Notes under the pieces: generated by a model | Databases searched by the model: none | Seen by the model: the letters and a program-made list of their open reading frames with translations, nothing else | Told to the model about the DNA's origin: nothing | Part shown: one piece after another, positions 29,958 to 40,578 of the stretch | Position numbering within the stretch: position 1 is the stretch's first letter | Layout: every line of letters starts with the position of its first letter | Program-made: the position numbers and the translations under genes | NCBI GenBank assembly: GCA_019747815.1 | Contig: JAIEQJ010000034.1 | Span: forward strand, 1 to 64,000 | DNA length: 64,000 nt | Reading direction: 5' to 3' | DNA from: Hyphomonadaceae bacterium | GTDB lineage: Bacteria > Pseudomonadota > Alphaproteobacteria > Rhizobiales > Hyphomicrobiaceae

Positions 29958-30152
29958 TCAGCGCAGCAACGGGTCGAGGATGGAGGGTTTGTGCGGAACC
30001 GGCTCGCCCGGCGTGCCGGGCGTGGCGTTGCCGGTCTCGTTCTTTGCCTGCGGCGGCGCTTCCAGCGAGCCGCGTACGCCGCAGCCGGAGATGCCGAGCA
30101 TCCCCACCGTGATGAGCGCAATGACAACGCGAAGCGGCAGACGGCTGTGCAT
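29958..30152 (-). CDS. LptM-like small lipoprotein
   Basis: This 64-residue lipoprotein has a signal (LRVVIALITVGMLGISGC) ending in a lipobox with Cys24, then GVRGSLEAPPQAKNE and a short Pro-rich tail. The sequence and its place between argH and lysA match the LptM (YifL) family. E. coli LptM helps mature the LPS translocon LptD, so a similar outer-membrane role is likely. It is probably co-transcribed with argH and lysA. Confidence 0.8.
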   Translation of the reverse strand: MHSRLPLRVVIALITVGMLGISGCGVRGSLEAPPQAKNETGNATPGTPGEPVPHKPSILDPLLR

Positions 30153-30226
30153 ATGAACCTTGTTCACAGTCCGCAACACCAAACTGCCTCGAAAAGCGGA
30201 CGCATTCCAAGGCGACGCTGGTAGTT

Positions 30227-31636
<1,410 letters not shown>

Positions 31637-31678
31637 CAGATGTCTACCTGACTTGAGCAAGGATTGAGCGGAGCGAGC

Positions 31679-32341
31679 ATGTCAACCGGAGCACCGGGCC
31701 AAAGCGCACGGAGAAAGGCCATCATTGCGCTCGGCGCGGCCGCCATGGCAGCGATCGCGGGATTTGCAGCGGTATACGTGACGCTGGGCCGTCCTGACAA
31801 CGCTGTTCGCCCGGCCAAGACGGCACAATCGCCTGCCGGCCCCCAGGCGATCCCGACGGGGCCGGGCAGCAACCCCCTGAGCCAGGGCGAGGTTGCCGCT
31901 TTCGTCTTCCGCAAGACCCCGGAGGTGCTGCCGGAGGTCAAGTTCCAGGACGGCGCCGGGCGCGAGCGCACCCTGGCGGATTGGCGCGGCAAGGTCGTGC
32001 TCCTCAACCTGTGGGCCACGTGGTGCCTGCCCTGCCGCACGGAGATGCCCGCGCTTGACCGGCTGCAGAAGGACATGGGGTCGGACAAATTCGAGGTGGT
32101 GGCCGTCAGCGTCGACCGCAAGGGCGCGGCAGCGTCCAAGAAATTTCTCGATGAAATCAAGGTGGAGCACCTGGCGCTCTATGTCGATGCCACGACGCGC
32201 ATCAGCGCGGACCTGAGGGTGGTCGGGTTGCCCGCCACACTGCTCATCGACACGGAGGGCCGAGAGATCGGCCGCATGTTCGGGCCGGCGGAATGGGACG
32301 GCGAGGACGCCAAGCGGCTGATCCGCGCTGCCCTGAAGTGA
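31679..32341 (+). CDS. TlpA family thiol-disulfide oxidoreductase
   Basis: This 220-residue protein has an N-terminal membrane anchor (about 18-42: [20 protein letters not shown]) and a periplasmic thioredoxin fold. The redox motif is [20 protein letters not shown] with Cys116 and Cys119. The cis-proline region [11 protein letters not shown] follows. TlpA-type proteins reduce periplasmic partners, commonly in cytochrome c oxidase copper-site or cytochrome c maturation. The tlpA-argH divergent arrangement matches that known in bradyrhizobia. GGAG ahead of ATG 31679 supports the start. Confidence 0.9.
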   Translation: MSTGAPGQSARRKAIIALGAAAMAAIAGFAAVYVTLGRPDNAVRPAKTAQSPAGPQAIPTGPGSNPLSQGEVAAFVFRKTPEVLPEVKFQDGAGRERTLADWRGKVVLLNLWATWCLPCRTEMPALDRLQKDMGSDKFEVVAVSVDRKGAAASKKFLDEIKVEHLALYVDATTRISADLRVVGLPATLLIDTEGREIGRMFGPAEWDGEDAKRLIRAALK

Positions 32342-32414
32342 TCCCTCCGGCACGATCGCCCCAATGGTCCCCGCAGCGGGGACATGACCCGGCGCGGGTC
32401 AGAAGGCGCGGCGA

Positions 32415-33245
32415 TCAGGGATAGAATACCGGCTGCGCAGCCTCCGCGTCGGCCATCAGCAGCCCGCCGACGATGGAGCGCGCAAGCTGCTCGGCCATGC
32501 AGCGGTGGCCGGTGTCGTTCATGTGCAGATTGTCGGAGGTGAGGTAGAACCTGTCGCCGTGCACGCGGTGCAGCTCGCGCATGGCCTCGAAGCGGTCGAC
32601 CAGCAGGACGCGAGCTTCGCGTGCAATCTCCGCGATCGCGGCGACCACTTTCTCGTAGTGCTCGTCCTTCGTGAGGGCTTCGCCATACTGCGGATCGATC
32701 AGCACGGCGTCGATGCGGCGCTCCTTGAGCCACGCCAAGGTATTTCTGAGGCAGTCCTTGAAGCTGTCGATGCTGACGTGGCGGATCGCATCATTGGTGC
32801 CGACCTGCCAGACCACGAGGTCGGGCTTTGCCTGCTCGACCTCCTTCTTCATGCGGTCAGCCGCGGCCTGCGCCTCCTCGCCGGATATGCCCCGGCCGAG
32901 AACGTCGAAATCCAGGCCCTTGAACGTGCCTTCCAGCGTCGTCTCGAGCTTGGCGACGTAGGTGGCGGACGGTGAGGAGGCGCCAACCCCGACCGTCGAG
33001 GAGGAGCCGATCGCCAGGACCCGGACAGGACGGTTGGCGCGCACGGCGCTGCTCAGCGTGCGCAGGGGCCGCCGAAACAAGTCGCCGGCAACGCGCTTGG
33101 ACCGGCAATCCGGCGAAAGCCCCGGCGGCGACGTGGGAAGGGTAAAGGCGCGCACCCCGGCCGCAGCCATCTCCTGCGCAGGCGCCACAGCCGGCACGCA
33201 AAGCACCGCGGCCGCCAAGCCCCAAGCACACGCACGTGAAAACAT
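32415..33245 (-). CDS. Exported SGNH/GDSL-type hydrolase
   Basis: This 276-residue protein has a signal peptide (SRACAWGLAAAVLCVPAVAP, cleavage near APAQ) and SGNH-hydrolase blocks. Block I is RVLAIGSSSTVGVGASSPSA (GSS replacing GDS), block II FDVLGRGISGEEA, block III WQVGTNDAI and block V SDNLHMNDTGH. It should be a periplasmic esterase or acyl hydrolase, perhaps on cell-envelope polysaccharide acetyl groups, but the substrate is unknown. It is convergent with the TlpA gene and divergent from dapD. Confidence 0.85.
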   Translation of the reverse strand: MFSRACAWGLAAAVLCVPAVAPAQEMAAAGVRAFTLPTSPPGLSPDCRSKRVAGDLFRRPLRTLSSAVRANRPVRVLAIGSSSTVGVGASSPSATYVAKLETTLEGTFKGLDFDVLGRGISGEEAQAAADRMKKEVEQAKPDLVVWQVGTNDAIRHVSIDSFKDCLRNTLAWLKERRIDAVLIDPQYGEALTKDEHYEKVVAAIAEIAREARVLLVDRFEAMRELHRVHGDRFYLTSDNLHMNDTGHRCMAEQLARSIVGGLLMADAEAAQPVFYP

Positions 33246-33392
33246 CAGATCCCGCAGCCCCTTAACCCCAGGCATGAAATCTAGGCCAGTGTTGCCCGCA
33301 GGTAAAGCAGGCGCCAGGTTATCACCACAGGCAAGACGCCCGTCCTGGCTTTTCATTGACAGACCTGCGGTTGCCACGCCAGAACCCTCGCC

Positions 33393-34235
33393 ATGCACAG
33401 CACGACCCTCGAACCGATCATTGAAGCAGCCTGGCAAAAGCGTGAGGCTGTCAACGCCGGCACGCGTGGAGAAATCCGTGACGCCGTCGAGGCGGCCCTC
33501 GACCTGCTGGACACGGGCAAGGCCCGGGTGGCCGCCAAGGTTGGCGGGGAATGGATTGTAAATCAATGGCTTAAAAAGGCCGTCCTGCTGTCGTTTCGCC
33601 TGAACGATATGACCCCGATCTCGGGCGCCCCCGGTGGCGCGAGCTGGTGGGACAAGGTGCCGTCCAAGTTCGCCGGCATGACGCAGGACAGCTTCAAGTC
33701 TGCTGGGTTCAGGGCCGTGCCTGGCGCCGTGGTGCGCCGCTCGGCCTATGTTGCTCCGGGCGCCGTGCTGATGCCGTCCTTCGTCAATCTTGGCGCCTAT
33801 GTCGGCGAAGGCACCATGGTCGATACGTGGGCAACGGTCGGCTCCTGCGCGCAGATCGGCAAGCACGTGCATCTCTCGGGCGGGGTCGGCATCGGTGGCG
33901 TATTGGAGCCGCTGCAGGCCAATCCCACCATCATCGAGGACAACTGCTTCATCGGGGCGCGGTCCGAGGTGGTGGAGGGTGTGATCGTCGGCGAGGGCTC
34001 CGTGCTGTCCATGGGCGTCTACATCGGCGCGTCCACCAAGATCGTCGACCGGGCGACCGGCAAAATCCTCACCGGCAAGGTGCCGCCCTATTCCGTCGTG
34101 GTGTCCGGTACGCTGCCCGGCAAGCCTCTCCCCAACAACGAGCCGGGTCCCGGCCTCTACTGCGCGGTGATCGTGAAGACCGTGGACGAGAAAACGCGCT
34201 CCAAGACCAGCATCAACGAGCTGTTGCGCGACTAG
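33393..34235 (+). CDS. dapD: 2,3,4,5-tetrahydropyridine-2,6-dicarboxylate N-succinyltransferase
   Basis: DapD (280 residues) succinylates tetrahydrodipicolinate in the succinylase branch of diaminopimelate synthesis. The central left-handed beta-helix shows hexapeptide repeats ([20 protein letters not shown], then [15 protein letters not shown] and [20 protein letters not shown]). A TTGACA 32 bp upstream may be a -35. A membrane-protein gene and dapE follow in the same direction with gaps of 16 and 7 nt, so all three are probably one operon. Confidence 0.96.
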   Translation: MHSTTLEPIIEAAWQKREAVNAGTRGEIRDAVEAALDLLDTGKARVAAKVGGEWIVNQWLKKAVLLSFRLNDMTPISGAPGGASWWDKVPSKFAGMTQDSFKSAGFRAVPGAVVRRSAYVAPGAVLMPSFVNLGAYVGEGTMVDTWATVGSCAQIGKHVHLSGGVGIGGVLEPLQANPTIIEDNCFIGARSEVVEGVIVGEGSVLSMGVYIGASTKIVDRATGKILTGKVPPYSVVVSGTLPGKPLPNNEPGPGLYCAVIVKTVDEKTRSKTSINELLRD

Positions 34236-34251
34236 CACGTGGGCGAGACGG

Positions 34252-35022
34252 ATGGATAGCCTCCGCGCACTCGACCCAGCCAAAGTCATCGATACGATTG
34301 CTGCGCTGCATCGGCGCATCTCAGAGCGGTTTCCCGGCGCGGGGCTCGCGGGCGTCTGCCGTGAGCTGCACGCGATAGCAAAGGAAAGCTCGGCGCGGGC
34401 GAGGCAGATTTCCAGCCGCAATCTGCCGCTGCGGCTGGCGATTTTCACGCTGCTCGCCGTCGGGGCCGTGGGCCTCGTCTGGATTGCCCGGCTCGTCTAC
34501 CTGTTCCCGCGCTCGGCCGACAATGTCTATTCGGTGTTGCAGGGGCTGGAGGCGGCGGCCAACCTCGTTGTGCTGCTCGGCGCCGCCATGTTCTTCCTGT
34601 TTCGCATCGAGGAGCGCCTGAAGCGGCGCGATGCTTTGCAGGCGCTGCACGAGCTGCGCTCCATCGTGCATGTCATCGACATGCACCAGCTTACCAAGGA
34701 CCCGAGCCTGGCCGTGACCGTTGCCGGCAAGACGGCGTCCTCGCCGTTGCGCGTGCTGTCGCCGTTCGAGGTGGCGCGCTATCTGGACTATTGCTCGGAG
34801 ATGGTCTCGCTCACCTCCAAGGTCGCGGTCCTGTTCGCGCAGGGCTTCCCCGATCCGGTGGTGACCGAGGTGGTGAGCGACATCGAGCGTGTGGCCGCCG
34901 GGCTCTCGCAGAAGATCTGGCAGAAGATTATGATCCTGCAGAGCTTGGCTGTCTTGCCTGCCGCGGCCGGTTCACCGGCCGCCTCGCCGGCCGCCAGGCC
35001 TCCTGTGCCAACTGCCGTCTGA
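34252..35022 (+). CDS. Membrane protein of unknown function between dapD and dapE
   Basis: This 256-residue protein has two membrane helices (about 59-85 and 100-118) and an all-helical C-terminal part (about 125-235) including SPFEVARYLDYCSEMVSLTS. The tail is Ala/Pro-rich. I do not recognise the family. Its position inside the dapD-dapE unit, 16 nt after dapD and 7 nt before dapE, suggests co-expression, but nothing in the sequence suggests an enzymatic role in lysine synthesis. Confidence 0.75.
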   Translation: MDSLRALDPAKVIDTIAALHRRISERFPGAGLAGVCRELHAIAKESSARARQISSRNLPLRLAIFTLLAVGAVGLVWIARLVYLFPRSADNVYSVLQGLEAAANLVVLLGAAMFFLFRIEERLKRRDALQALHELRSIVHVIDMHQLTKDPSLAVTVAGKTASSPLRVLSPFEVARYLDYCSEMVSLTSKVAVLFAQGFPDPVVTEVVSDIERVAAGLSQKIWQKIMILQSLAVLPAAAGSPAASPAARPPVPTAV

Positions 35023-35029
35023 AGGCTCC

Positions 35030-36199
35030 ATGACCACCGATCACCGCGATCCCGTCCAGCTTGCCCAGGCCCTGATCCGCTGCCCCAGCGTCACGCCGGC
35101 CGAAGGCGGCGCCTTGACGCTGCTTGCGAGCGTGCTCCAGCCTGCGGGCTTCACCTGCCACCGGCTGACGATGACGGAGCCGGGTACGCCGGATGTGGAA
35201 AACCTCTATGCGCGCCTGGGCACCGGCGCTCCGCATCTGTGCTTTGCGGGGCATACCGACGTCGTGCCCGTCGGCGAGGAGAGACGGTGGTCGCGGCCGC
35301 CGTTCGGTGCTGAGATCGTGCAAGGCGTGCTCTTTGGCCGCGGCGCCGCCGACATGAAGGGCGGCATCGCCTGCTTCGTCGCTGCAGCGCTCGACTACAT
35401 TCAGGCGGGCGGCCACAAGCGCGGGTCTATCTCCTTGCTCATCACGGGTGACGAGGAGGGCGCCGGCATCAACGGCACCGTCAAGGTGCTCGAGTGGATG
35501 AAGGCAAGGGGCGAGGTGATGGATGGCTGTCTCGTCGGTGAGCCGACGAGCACGCGGGCGGTGGGCGACGAGATCAAGATCGGCCGACGCGGCTATCTCA
35601 ATGCCGAGGTGATCGTGCACGGCAAGCAGGGGCACTCGGCCTATGCGCACCTCGCCGACAACCCCCTCCCCAAGCTGGCCCGCATCATCGACCGCGTGTC
35701 GTCGGCGCCGATGGATGCCGGCACCGCGCGCTTCCCGCCGTCCAGCGTGCAGGCGACGATCGTGTCGGTGCCGAACACCGCCACCAACGTGATCCCCGGT
35801 GCCGCGCTGGCCAACTTCAATATCCGCTACAACGATCTGCACACGCGGGCCGGCGTGGAGGCGTGGGTGAGAGCCCAGTGCGAAAGCGCCGCCAAGGAGA
35901 CCGGTGCGCAGTTTTCGCTGCGCTTCTTTGGCACCGGCGATGTCTTCCTGACCGAGCCCGGACCGCTGGTCGAGACCCTGCGCGGGGCGGTCGAGGCCGT
36001 CACCGGCCGCGCGGCCGCGCTGACCACCAACGGCGGCACGTCCGACGCGCGCTTCATCTACAAGCACTGCCCGGTGATCGAGCTGGGCCTCGTGAACGCG
36101 ACGGTGCATCAGGTGGACGAAAGCGTGCCCGTTGCCGATCTGCTGACGCTCACGCGCATCTACCGGCGCTTCATCGAGGATTATTTCGCCTCGGCGTGA
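35030..36199 (+). CDS. dapE: Succinyl-diaminopimelate desuccinylase
   Basis: DapE (389 residues) is a di-zinc M20-family amidase that removes succinate from N-succinyl-L,L-diaminopimelate. Metal-binding blocks are CFAGHTDVVPVGEE, GRGAADMKGGIACFVAA, ITGDEEGAGINGTVKVLEW and a late histidine in LGLVNATVHQVDESV. The NGGTSDARF block near the C-terminus is specific to DapE. It ends the dapD operon. Confidence 0.96.
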   Translation: MTTDHRDPVQLAQALIRCPSVTPAEGGALTLLASVLQPAGFTCHRLTMTEPGTPDVENLYARLGTGAPHLCFAGHTDVVPVGEERRWSRPPFGAEIVQGVLFGRGAADMKGGIACFVAAALDYIQAGGHKRGSISLLITGDEEGAGINGTVKVLEWMKARGEVMDGCLVGEPTSTRAVGDEIKIGRRGYLNAEVIVHGKQGHSAYAHLADNPLPKLARIIDRVSSAPMDAGTARFPPSSVQATIVSVPNTATNVIPGAALANFNIRYNDLHTRAGVEAWVRAQCESAAKETGAQFSLRFFGTGDVFLTEPGPLVETLRGAVEAVTGRAAALTTNGGTSDARFIYKHCPVIELGLVNATVHQVDESVPVADLLTLTRIYRRFIEDYFASA

Positions 36200-36291
36200 G
36201 GCGGATTAACGCTGTCGGCGCGAATCGGTGCGCCCTGCAACCCAACTGCGTGCGGTCATGCCATAGTTAGCATCTCGTTAAGAGGTGTCCG

Positions 36292-37092
36292 ATGGCAAGC
36301 GCTTTGTTGTTTGCAGATGCGCATGGCAAGTCCCGTTCTCGCGCACACGTGCATGGAAACTTTCATCTTGTCCTCGATCTCATCGCCCCGGCGCTGCTGC
36401 TGGGCCTCTGGCGCGTCTGGTCGGCGGCAACCGCACCGAGATTGGGCATCTACTTCACGGCCGAGGCCGTGCTGATCGCCTACGCTTATTTCGCGGTCAT
36501 TCGCAGCGTCCACCTCAATGCCCGCAGCTATGATGGTACGGGTCGCTACAGCCGGATGCTGGCGGCGCGAGCGCGCCAGGATTTCGGGCGCGAGCTGCGC
36601 CGGCATTGGTTGCGGATCGCGCTGGCCATGCTGTCGCTGCTGTCGGTCGCAAGTGCTCTCGACGCGCTGACCGCCGGCACGGGCATCCAGCATCGCCCCA
36701 ACGTCCATCTCACGCTCCTGTTCGTGGAGATCATGGTGTGGGCGAGATATGGCGCCGCGATCGTCGTGGCGTCGGCGCGCTGGACGCCGCCACGGCCGCC
36801 AAGCTTTGCCCATGCGCGCGCGCTGGCGAGCAGCCATCCGGTTGCGGGCTCGTTCGCGCTCGCCAATCTCGCCTTCGGCATCACGGCGCTGGCGGCCGTC
36901 GCCGGCTACAAGTGGGCGGGTGCGCTCCTGCCGAGCGCCAGGGCCGAGCTTGTCTGCTCTGCCGGGCTCTTCACGGGCCTCGCCCTGCTCGCGCTCTGGC
37001 TGCACTGCCGCTGGTCGCTCTATGTGGAGGCCCGCATCGCAGAGCGCTCCAGGCTCGACCTGTCAAAGCCGCTGATCGGCGGTGTGGCCTGA
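36292..37092 (+). CDS. Polytopic membrane protein, unknown
   Basis: This 266-residue protein has about six predicted membrane helices (about 25-45, 52-72, 105-127, 138-161, 185-208 and 218-238) with basic loops. AAGAGG precedes the ATG. There is no motif I can assign to a transporter or enzyme family. It follows dapE by 92 bp on the same strand and is the last gene before the composite repeat that marks the switch to accessory genes. Confidence 0.7.
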   Translation: MASALLFADAHGKSRSRAHVHGNFHLVLDLIAPALLLGLWRVWSAATAPRLGIYFTAEAVLIAYAYFAVIRSVHLNARSYDGTGRYSRMLAARARQDFGRELRRHWLRIALAMLSLLSVASALDALTAGTGIQHRPNVHLTLLFVEIMVWARYGAAIVVASARWTPPRPPSFAHARALASSHPVAGSFALANLAFGITALAAVAGYKWAGALLPSARAELVCSAGLFTGLALLALWLHCRWSLYVEARIAERSRLDLSKPLIGGVA

Positions 37093-37267
37093 GACGAGCC
37101 TGCGGCGGTCGGCGCGGCGAACCGCTGCCCCTCCTGTGCCTGGGCACGGGACGCGCAGCCGCCAGGCCCAGCGGCGCGCGCTCTGGTCCCTTTGCCCCGG
37201 TGTTTCACTCCTGCATTCGCACCTTGCTGCCCGACGGCTCGGGGTCTCGCAGTTGCGAGAAGATTGA

Positions 37268-37283
37268 ATTCTGAATTCAGAAT
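37268..37283. repeat. Perfect 16-bp palindrome beside the composite repeat
   Basis: ATTCTGAATTCAGAAT reads the same on both strands and ends one base before the first CTAG of the composite repeat. It is AT-rich in a GC-rich genome. It could be a protein-binding site or part of the insertion target. Confidence 0.7.
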
Positions 37284-37284
37284 G

Positions 37285-37449
37285 CTAGTGTGATGATCGA
37301 GAAATTCGCCCTTCCTCGCAGCACGCCTAGTGAGCGAATTTCTCGATCTGAATCACACTAGAACCATGAACTTGCTAGTGTCCTTTCGATCGCGAAGTTC
37401 GTTCAGCGCCTGCTGCACGATCCGGCGAACTTCGCGATCGGGACACTAG
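37285..37449 (+). repeat. Composite hairpin repeat, copy 2 (complete; two miniature elements)
   Basis: Hairpin A is 37285-37361 (77 bp). It starts CTAGTGTGATGATCGAG, ends ATCACACTAG, and has arms GATCGAGAAATTCGC / GCGAATTTCTCGATC around a 20-odd-base loop. A 13-base spacer (AACCATGAACTTG) follows. Hairpin B is 37375-37449 (75 bp). It starts CTAGTGTCC, ends GGACACTAG, and has arms CGATCGCGAAGTTCG / CGAACTTCGCGATCG. A and B have related arms. Both begin and end with CTAG, the target preference I recall for IS630-type transposons (with TA duplication), so both look like miniature inverted-repeat elements. Copy 1 at positions 1-122 is inverted. Confidence 0.9.
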
Positions 37450-37506
37450 CGTGCGGGTCTCGGCAGGGCTGGGGCAAGGCCCCCGGACGGGAGCTTGGTC
37501 GGTCGC

Positions 37507-38214
37507 ATGCTGCAACTCAACCTCCAGCCGGCGCTGATCGATCAGGTGCATGACCGCCTGCTCGGCGCCATTGCCGACGGCACGCTGGCATCGGGGCAGC
37601 GTCTCACCCAGGAGAGCGTCGCGGCGATGCTGGGCGTCTCGCGCCAGCCTGTCAGCCATGCCCTGCAGGTGCTGAAACGCCGCGGCTTTCTGGTTGAGCA
37701 TGGCAAGCGCGGCCTGCAGGTGGCCTCCATCGACAGCCGGCGCATTCGCGAGCTCTACCTGGTGCGCGAGGCCCTGGACGGGCTGGCGGCGCGCCTGGCC
37801 GCCCAGCGCGTGAAGTCCGGCCATGCGACAGCCGCCGAGCGGCGCGCGGCTGAAAGTGCCTTGGCCGCCGGCCGCAAGCTGGGTGTGCGCGCGCCTCTAT
37901 CGCGCCTGATCGAGGCGGACGTTGCCTTCCATTCGGCTGTGCATGCCCTCTCGGGCAACCGCGCGATTGTCGAGACGGTTGCCGACCAGTGGCCGCACTT
38001 CAGGCGATCCATGGGGCTGGTGCTGTCGGTCTCAGGCGCGCACGCCCGCTATTGGGACGAGCACGCAGCCATCCTGGCGGCCGTTCTCGCCGGCGATGAG
38101 AAAGCTGCCGAACAGCACGCCCGCCGCCATACCGCCGCCGCCGGCGAAGAGACGGCGTTGCGGCTCGAAGCGCAGCGCCCAACAACCGCAGCATCGCACG
38201 GAGACCGCACATGA
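37507..38214 (+). CDS. GntR family (FadR/FCD type) transcriptional regulator
   Basis: This 235-residue regulator has an N-terminal winged helix (LIDQVHDRLLGAIADGTLAS, then LTQESVAAMLGVSRQPVSHA) and a helical FCD effector domain (about 80-220) with the metal-type histidines in ADVAFHSAVHALSGN and DEHAAILAAVLAGD. Such regulators usually repress a catabolic operon until a carboxylate ligand binds. Its stop overlaps the dioxygenase start (ATGA), so it is co-translated with the genes it probably controls. ATG 37507 is chosen; a TTG at 37495 is less likely. Confidence 0.88.
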   Translation: MLQLNLQPALIDQVHDRLLGAIADGTLASGQRLTQESVAAMLGVSRQPVSHALQVLKRRGFLVEHGKRGLQVASIDSRRIRELYLVREALDGLAARLAAQRVKSGHATAAERRAAESALAAGRKLGVRAPLSRLIEADVAFHSAVHALSGNRAIVETVADQWPHFRRSMGLVLSVSGAHARYWDEHAAILAAVLAGDEKAAEQHARRHTAAAGEETALRLEAQRPTTAASHGDRT

Positions 38215-39011
38215 AGCTCGATGCCAAGCAGATCAAGCAGTTCGAGGACGACGGCTGGCTGTTCCTGCCCGATACCTTTTCTGCCGAGGAGATTGCCGTG
38301 CTGCGCCGTGAGGCGGAGGGCATCTACCAGCTCGACCGGCCGCAGGTCTGGCGCGAGAAATCCGGCGCGCCGCGCACCGCCTTCGCGGCCCATACCTACA
38401 ACGAGGCGTTCGGCATTCTGGGCCGGCATCCGCGCCTGATCGAGCCGGTGGAGCAGCTGTTCGGCGAGAAGCTCTACATGCACCAGTTCAAGATCAACGC
38501 CAAGGCCAAGTTCGACGGCGATGTGTGGCAGTGGCATCAGGACTACGGCACGTGGGCGCGCGACGACGGCATGCCCGCGCCCAAGGCCATGAACATCTCC
38601 GTGTTCCTCGACGAGGTGTTCACGTTCAACGGTCCGCTGATGCTGATCCCGAAGAGCCACAAGCACGGCGTGCTGGCGGCCGGTCACGACAAGGCCACCA
38701 CCAGCTATCCGCTCTGGACGCTCGATCATGCGACGGTGGAGAAGCTGTGCGAGGAGGGTGGGCTGGTCGTGCCGACGGGCAAGCCCGGCGGCGTGCTGAT
38801 GTTCCACGGCAATCTGGTGCACGGCTCGGCCGGCAACATCACGCCCTATTCGCGCAAGATCGTCTACCTGACCCTCAATGCGGTCTCCAACTACATCCGC
38901 AAGCCGACCCGGGCCGAGTGGATCGCGCACCAGGATTTCCGCCCGATCGAGCCCTGCGCCGACGACGCGCTGCTGTGCTATGCGCAATCGCATCGGCAGG
39001 CGGCGGAGTAG
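38211..39011 (+). CDS. Phytanoyl-CoA / ectoine-hydroxylase-type Fe(II)/2-oxoglutarate dioxygenase
   Basis: This 266-residue dioxygenase has the iron triad in WQWHQDYGTWARDDGMPAPK (His109, Asp111) and His204 in MFHGNLVHGSAGN, with Arg215 (YSRKIVYLT) for 2-oxoglutarate. The WHxDYxTWxxDDGMP block closely resembles the signature of EctD ectoine hydroxylases and related PhyH proteins. No ectoine synthesis genes are nearby, so it may act on a different small amino or carboxylic acid. It overlaps the GntR regulator by 4 bp and is followed by a Rossmann-SAF oxidoreductase. Confidence 0.85.
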   Translation: MKLDAKQIKQFEDDGWLFLPDTFSAEEIAVLRREAEGIYQLDRPQVWREKSGAPRTAFAAHTYNEAFGILGRHPRLIEPVEQLFGEKLYMHQFKINAKAKFDGDVWQWHQDYGTWARDDGMPAPKAMNISVFLDEVFTFNGPLMLIPKSHKHGVLAAGHDKATTSYPLWTLDHATVEKLCEEGGLVVPTGKPGGVLMFHGNLVHGSAGNITPYSRKIVYLTLNAVSNYIRKPTRAEWIAHQDFRPIEPCADDALLCYAQSHRQAAE

Positions 39012-39090
39012 TGTCATGCCGGAAACGTGCGACAGCGCGTTATCCGGGATCCAGAGCCAGGCACGAGCCGGGGTCTTGTTGGCAGCCCTC

Positions 39091-39131
39091 GGTCCCGGAT
39101 ATTTCGTTGACGCGAAAGTCTGGGATGACAG
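39091..39131. repeat. Palindromic interspersed repeat, copy 2
   Basis: The stretch starting GGTCCCGGATATTTCGTTGA and ending GGGATGACAG matches 25332-25374 closely. The right arm has diverged (GAAAGTCTGGG instead of GAAATATCCGGG). It lies in the 143-bp gap between the dioxygenase and the SAF oxidoreductase, within what otherwise looks like one operon. Confidence 0.8.
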
Positions 39132-39154
39132 CTGGGCCCAGCTGCGGAGGATCA

Positions 39155-40507
39155 ATGAATCTCTCGTCCATGCTTCGTGAGCGTGCCGCGGCGGGGAAGC
39201 CGATATGCATCGGCCAGATCGGCGCCGGCAAGTTCGGCACCATGTTCCTGTCGCAGGTGCGCCTGACGCCGGGCATGCACCTCGTCGGCCTCGCCGATCT
39301 CATGCCGGCACGCGCCAAGCAGCGGCTGATGGAGGTCGGCTGGCCGGCAGCACAGGTTGCGGCGGCCTCGATGGATGACGCGCTGAAGAGCGGCAAGACG
39401 TTCATCACCGACGATGCGATGGCCGTGATCGAGCACCCCGAGATCGACGTCGTGATCGAGGCGACCGGCGATCCGGCCAGCGGCATCAGGCTGTGCCTGG
39501 CAGCGATCGCGCAGGGCAAATCTATCGTCATGGTCAATGTGGAAGCCGATGCTCTGGCGGGGCCGCTGCTGGCACGGCGGGCGCGCGAGGCCGGCGTGGT
39601 CTATTCGCTGGCCTGGGGTGACCAGCCGGCGCTGATCGCCGAGCAGGTCGATTGGGCGCGCGCCTCAGGGTTCAGCGTGGTCGCGGCGGGCAAGGGCACG
39701 CGCTATCATCCGACCTACCACCAGTCGACGCCGGATACGGTGTGGGACATCCTCACGCAATACCTGCCGATCAAGGACCGCAGCCACATCAATCCCAAGA
39801 TGTTCAACTCGTTCCTCGACGGCACCAAGTCGGGCATCGAGATGACGGCGGTATGCAATGCCACGGGGCTGGTGCCGCAGAGCAACGGCCTCGGTTTTCC
39901 GCCCGCATCCCGGTTCGAGCTGGCGGACGCGTGCAAGCCCAGAAGCGAGGGGGGCACGCTGGAGAAGAAGGGCGTGACCGAGGTGGTGTCCTCGCTCTAC
40001 CGTGACGGCCGGGACGTGCCGCATCATCTGGCGATGGGAACCTATGTGGTGATCGAAAGCGAGAGCCCGTACGCCGCGCAGTGTTTCGTCGAATACAACT
40101 GCCTGCAGGACAAGAGCGGCAGATACGCCGCCCTGTATCGCCCGACACATATGATCGGGCTGGAGCTCGGCATTTCCGTCGCCTCGGTGGCGCTGCGCCA
40201 GGAGCCGACGGGCACCTCCATCTGCTTCAACTCCGACGTGGTCGCCACCGCCAAGCGGACCTTGAGGGCCGGCGAGGTGCTCGACGGAGAAGGTGGGTTC
40301 ACGGTGTGGGGCAAGCAGGTTCCAGCCGATGTTTCCCTCAGGGAGGGCTATCTGCCGCTCGGTCTCGCCCACTCCGTGAAGCTCAACAACGACATCGCCG
40401 AAGGCCGGCCGCTCAAGTGGTCGGACGTGACCTTCGACGCCACGGCCCAGGCCGTCAAGCTCCGCCGCGAGATGGAGGCCATGTTCGCGCCCCCCGACAT
40501 GCGCTAG
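39155..40507 (+). CDS. Homoserine-dehydrogenase-like NAD(P) oxidoreductase with C-terminal SAF domain
   Basis: This 450-residue protein has an N-terminal Rossmann domain (ICIGQIGAGKFGTMFLSQ at about 16-33), a middle domain resembling homoserine dehydrogenase catalytic regions and a C-terminal SAF domain (about 355-430, VATAKRTLRAGEVLDG, then GYLPLGLAHSVKLNNDI). Proteins of this layout are often misnamed FlgA because of the SAF part; they have no flagellar role here. SAF domains also occur in sugar-acid dehydratases, so a polyhydroxy or amino acid substrate is plausible. GGAGG sits 5 nt before the ATG. The first part of the longer open frame (from 38525) is only antisense-like shadow of the dioxygenase. 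Confidence 0.82.
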   Translation: MNLSSMLRERAAAGKPICIGQIGAGKFGTMFLSQVRLTPGMHLVGLADLMPARAKQRLMEVGWPAAQVAAASMDDALKSGKTFITDDAMAVIEHPEIDVVIEATGDPASGIRLCLAAIAQGKSIVMVNVEADALAGPLLARRAREAGVVYSLAWGDQPALIAEQVDWARASGFSVVAAGKGTRYHPTYHQSTPDTVWDILTQYLPIKDRSHINPKMFNSFLDGTKSGIEMTAVCNATGLVPQSNGLGFPPASRFELADACKPRSEGGTLEKKGVTEVVSSLYRDGRDVPHHLAMGTYVVIESESPYAAQCFVEYNCLQDKSGRYAALYRPTHMIGLELGISVASVALRQEPTGTSICFNSDVVATAKRTLRAGEVLDGEGGFTVWGKQVPADVSLREGYLPLGLAHSVKLNNDIAEGRPLKWSDVTFDATAQAVKLRREMEAMFAPPDMR

Positions 40508-40578
40508 CTTGTTGTTGCACGCCGAAGATCGGCGGCTTCGGCTTCAACGTTCGGGTGGAACACGGGGAGTATGGGTGC

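Larger units (their letters stand above)
37093..37506. other. Intergenic region carrying the composite repeat, before the GntR gene
   Basis: About 410 bp without a gene. From left to right it holds GC-rich unremarkable DNA (37093-37260), a perfect 16-bp palindrome (ATTCTGAATTCAGAAT, 37268-37283), the two-hairpin composite repeat (37285-37449) and about 55 bp with the GntR ribosome region. The core-gene block ends and the catabolic block begins here. Confidence 0.6.

Noticed and set aside
38211-39011. Ectoine hydroxylase EctD by name
   Set aside because: The signature is similar but no ectA, ectB or ectC genes lie nearby and the regulator is of GntR type. The substrate is left open.
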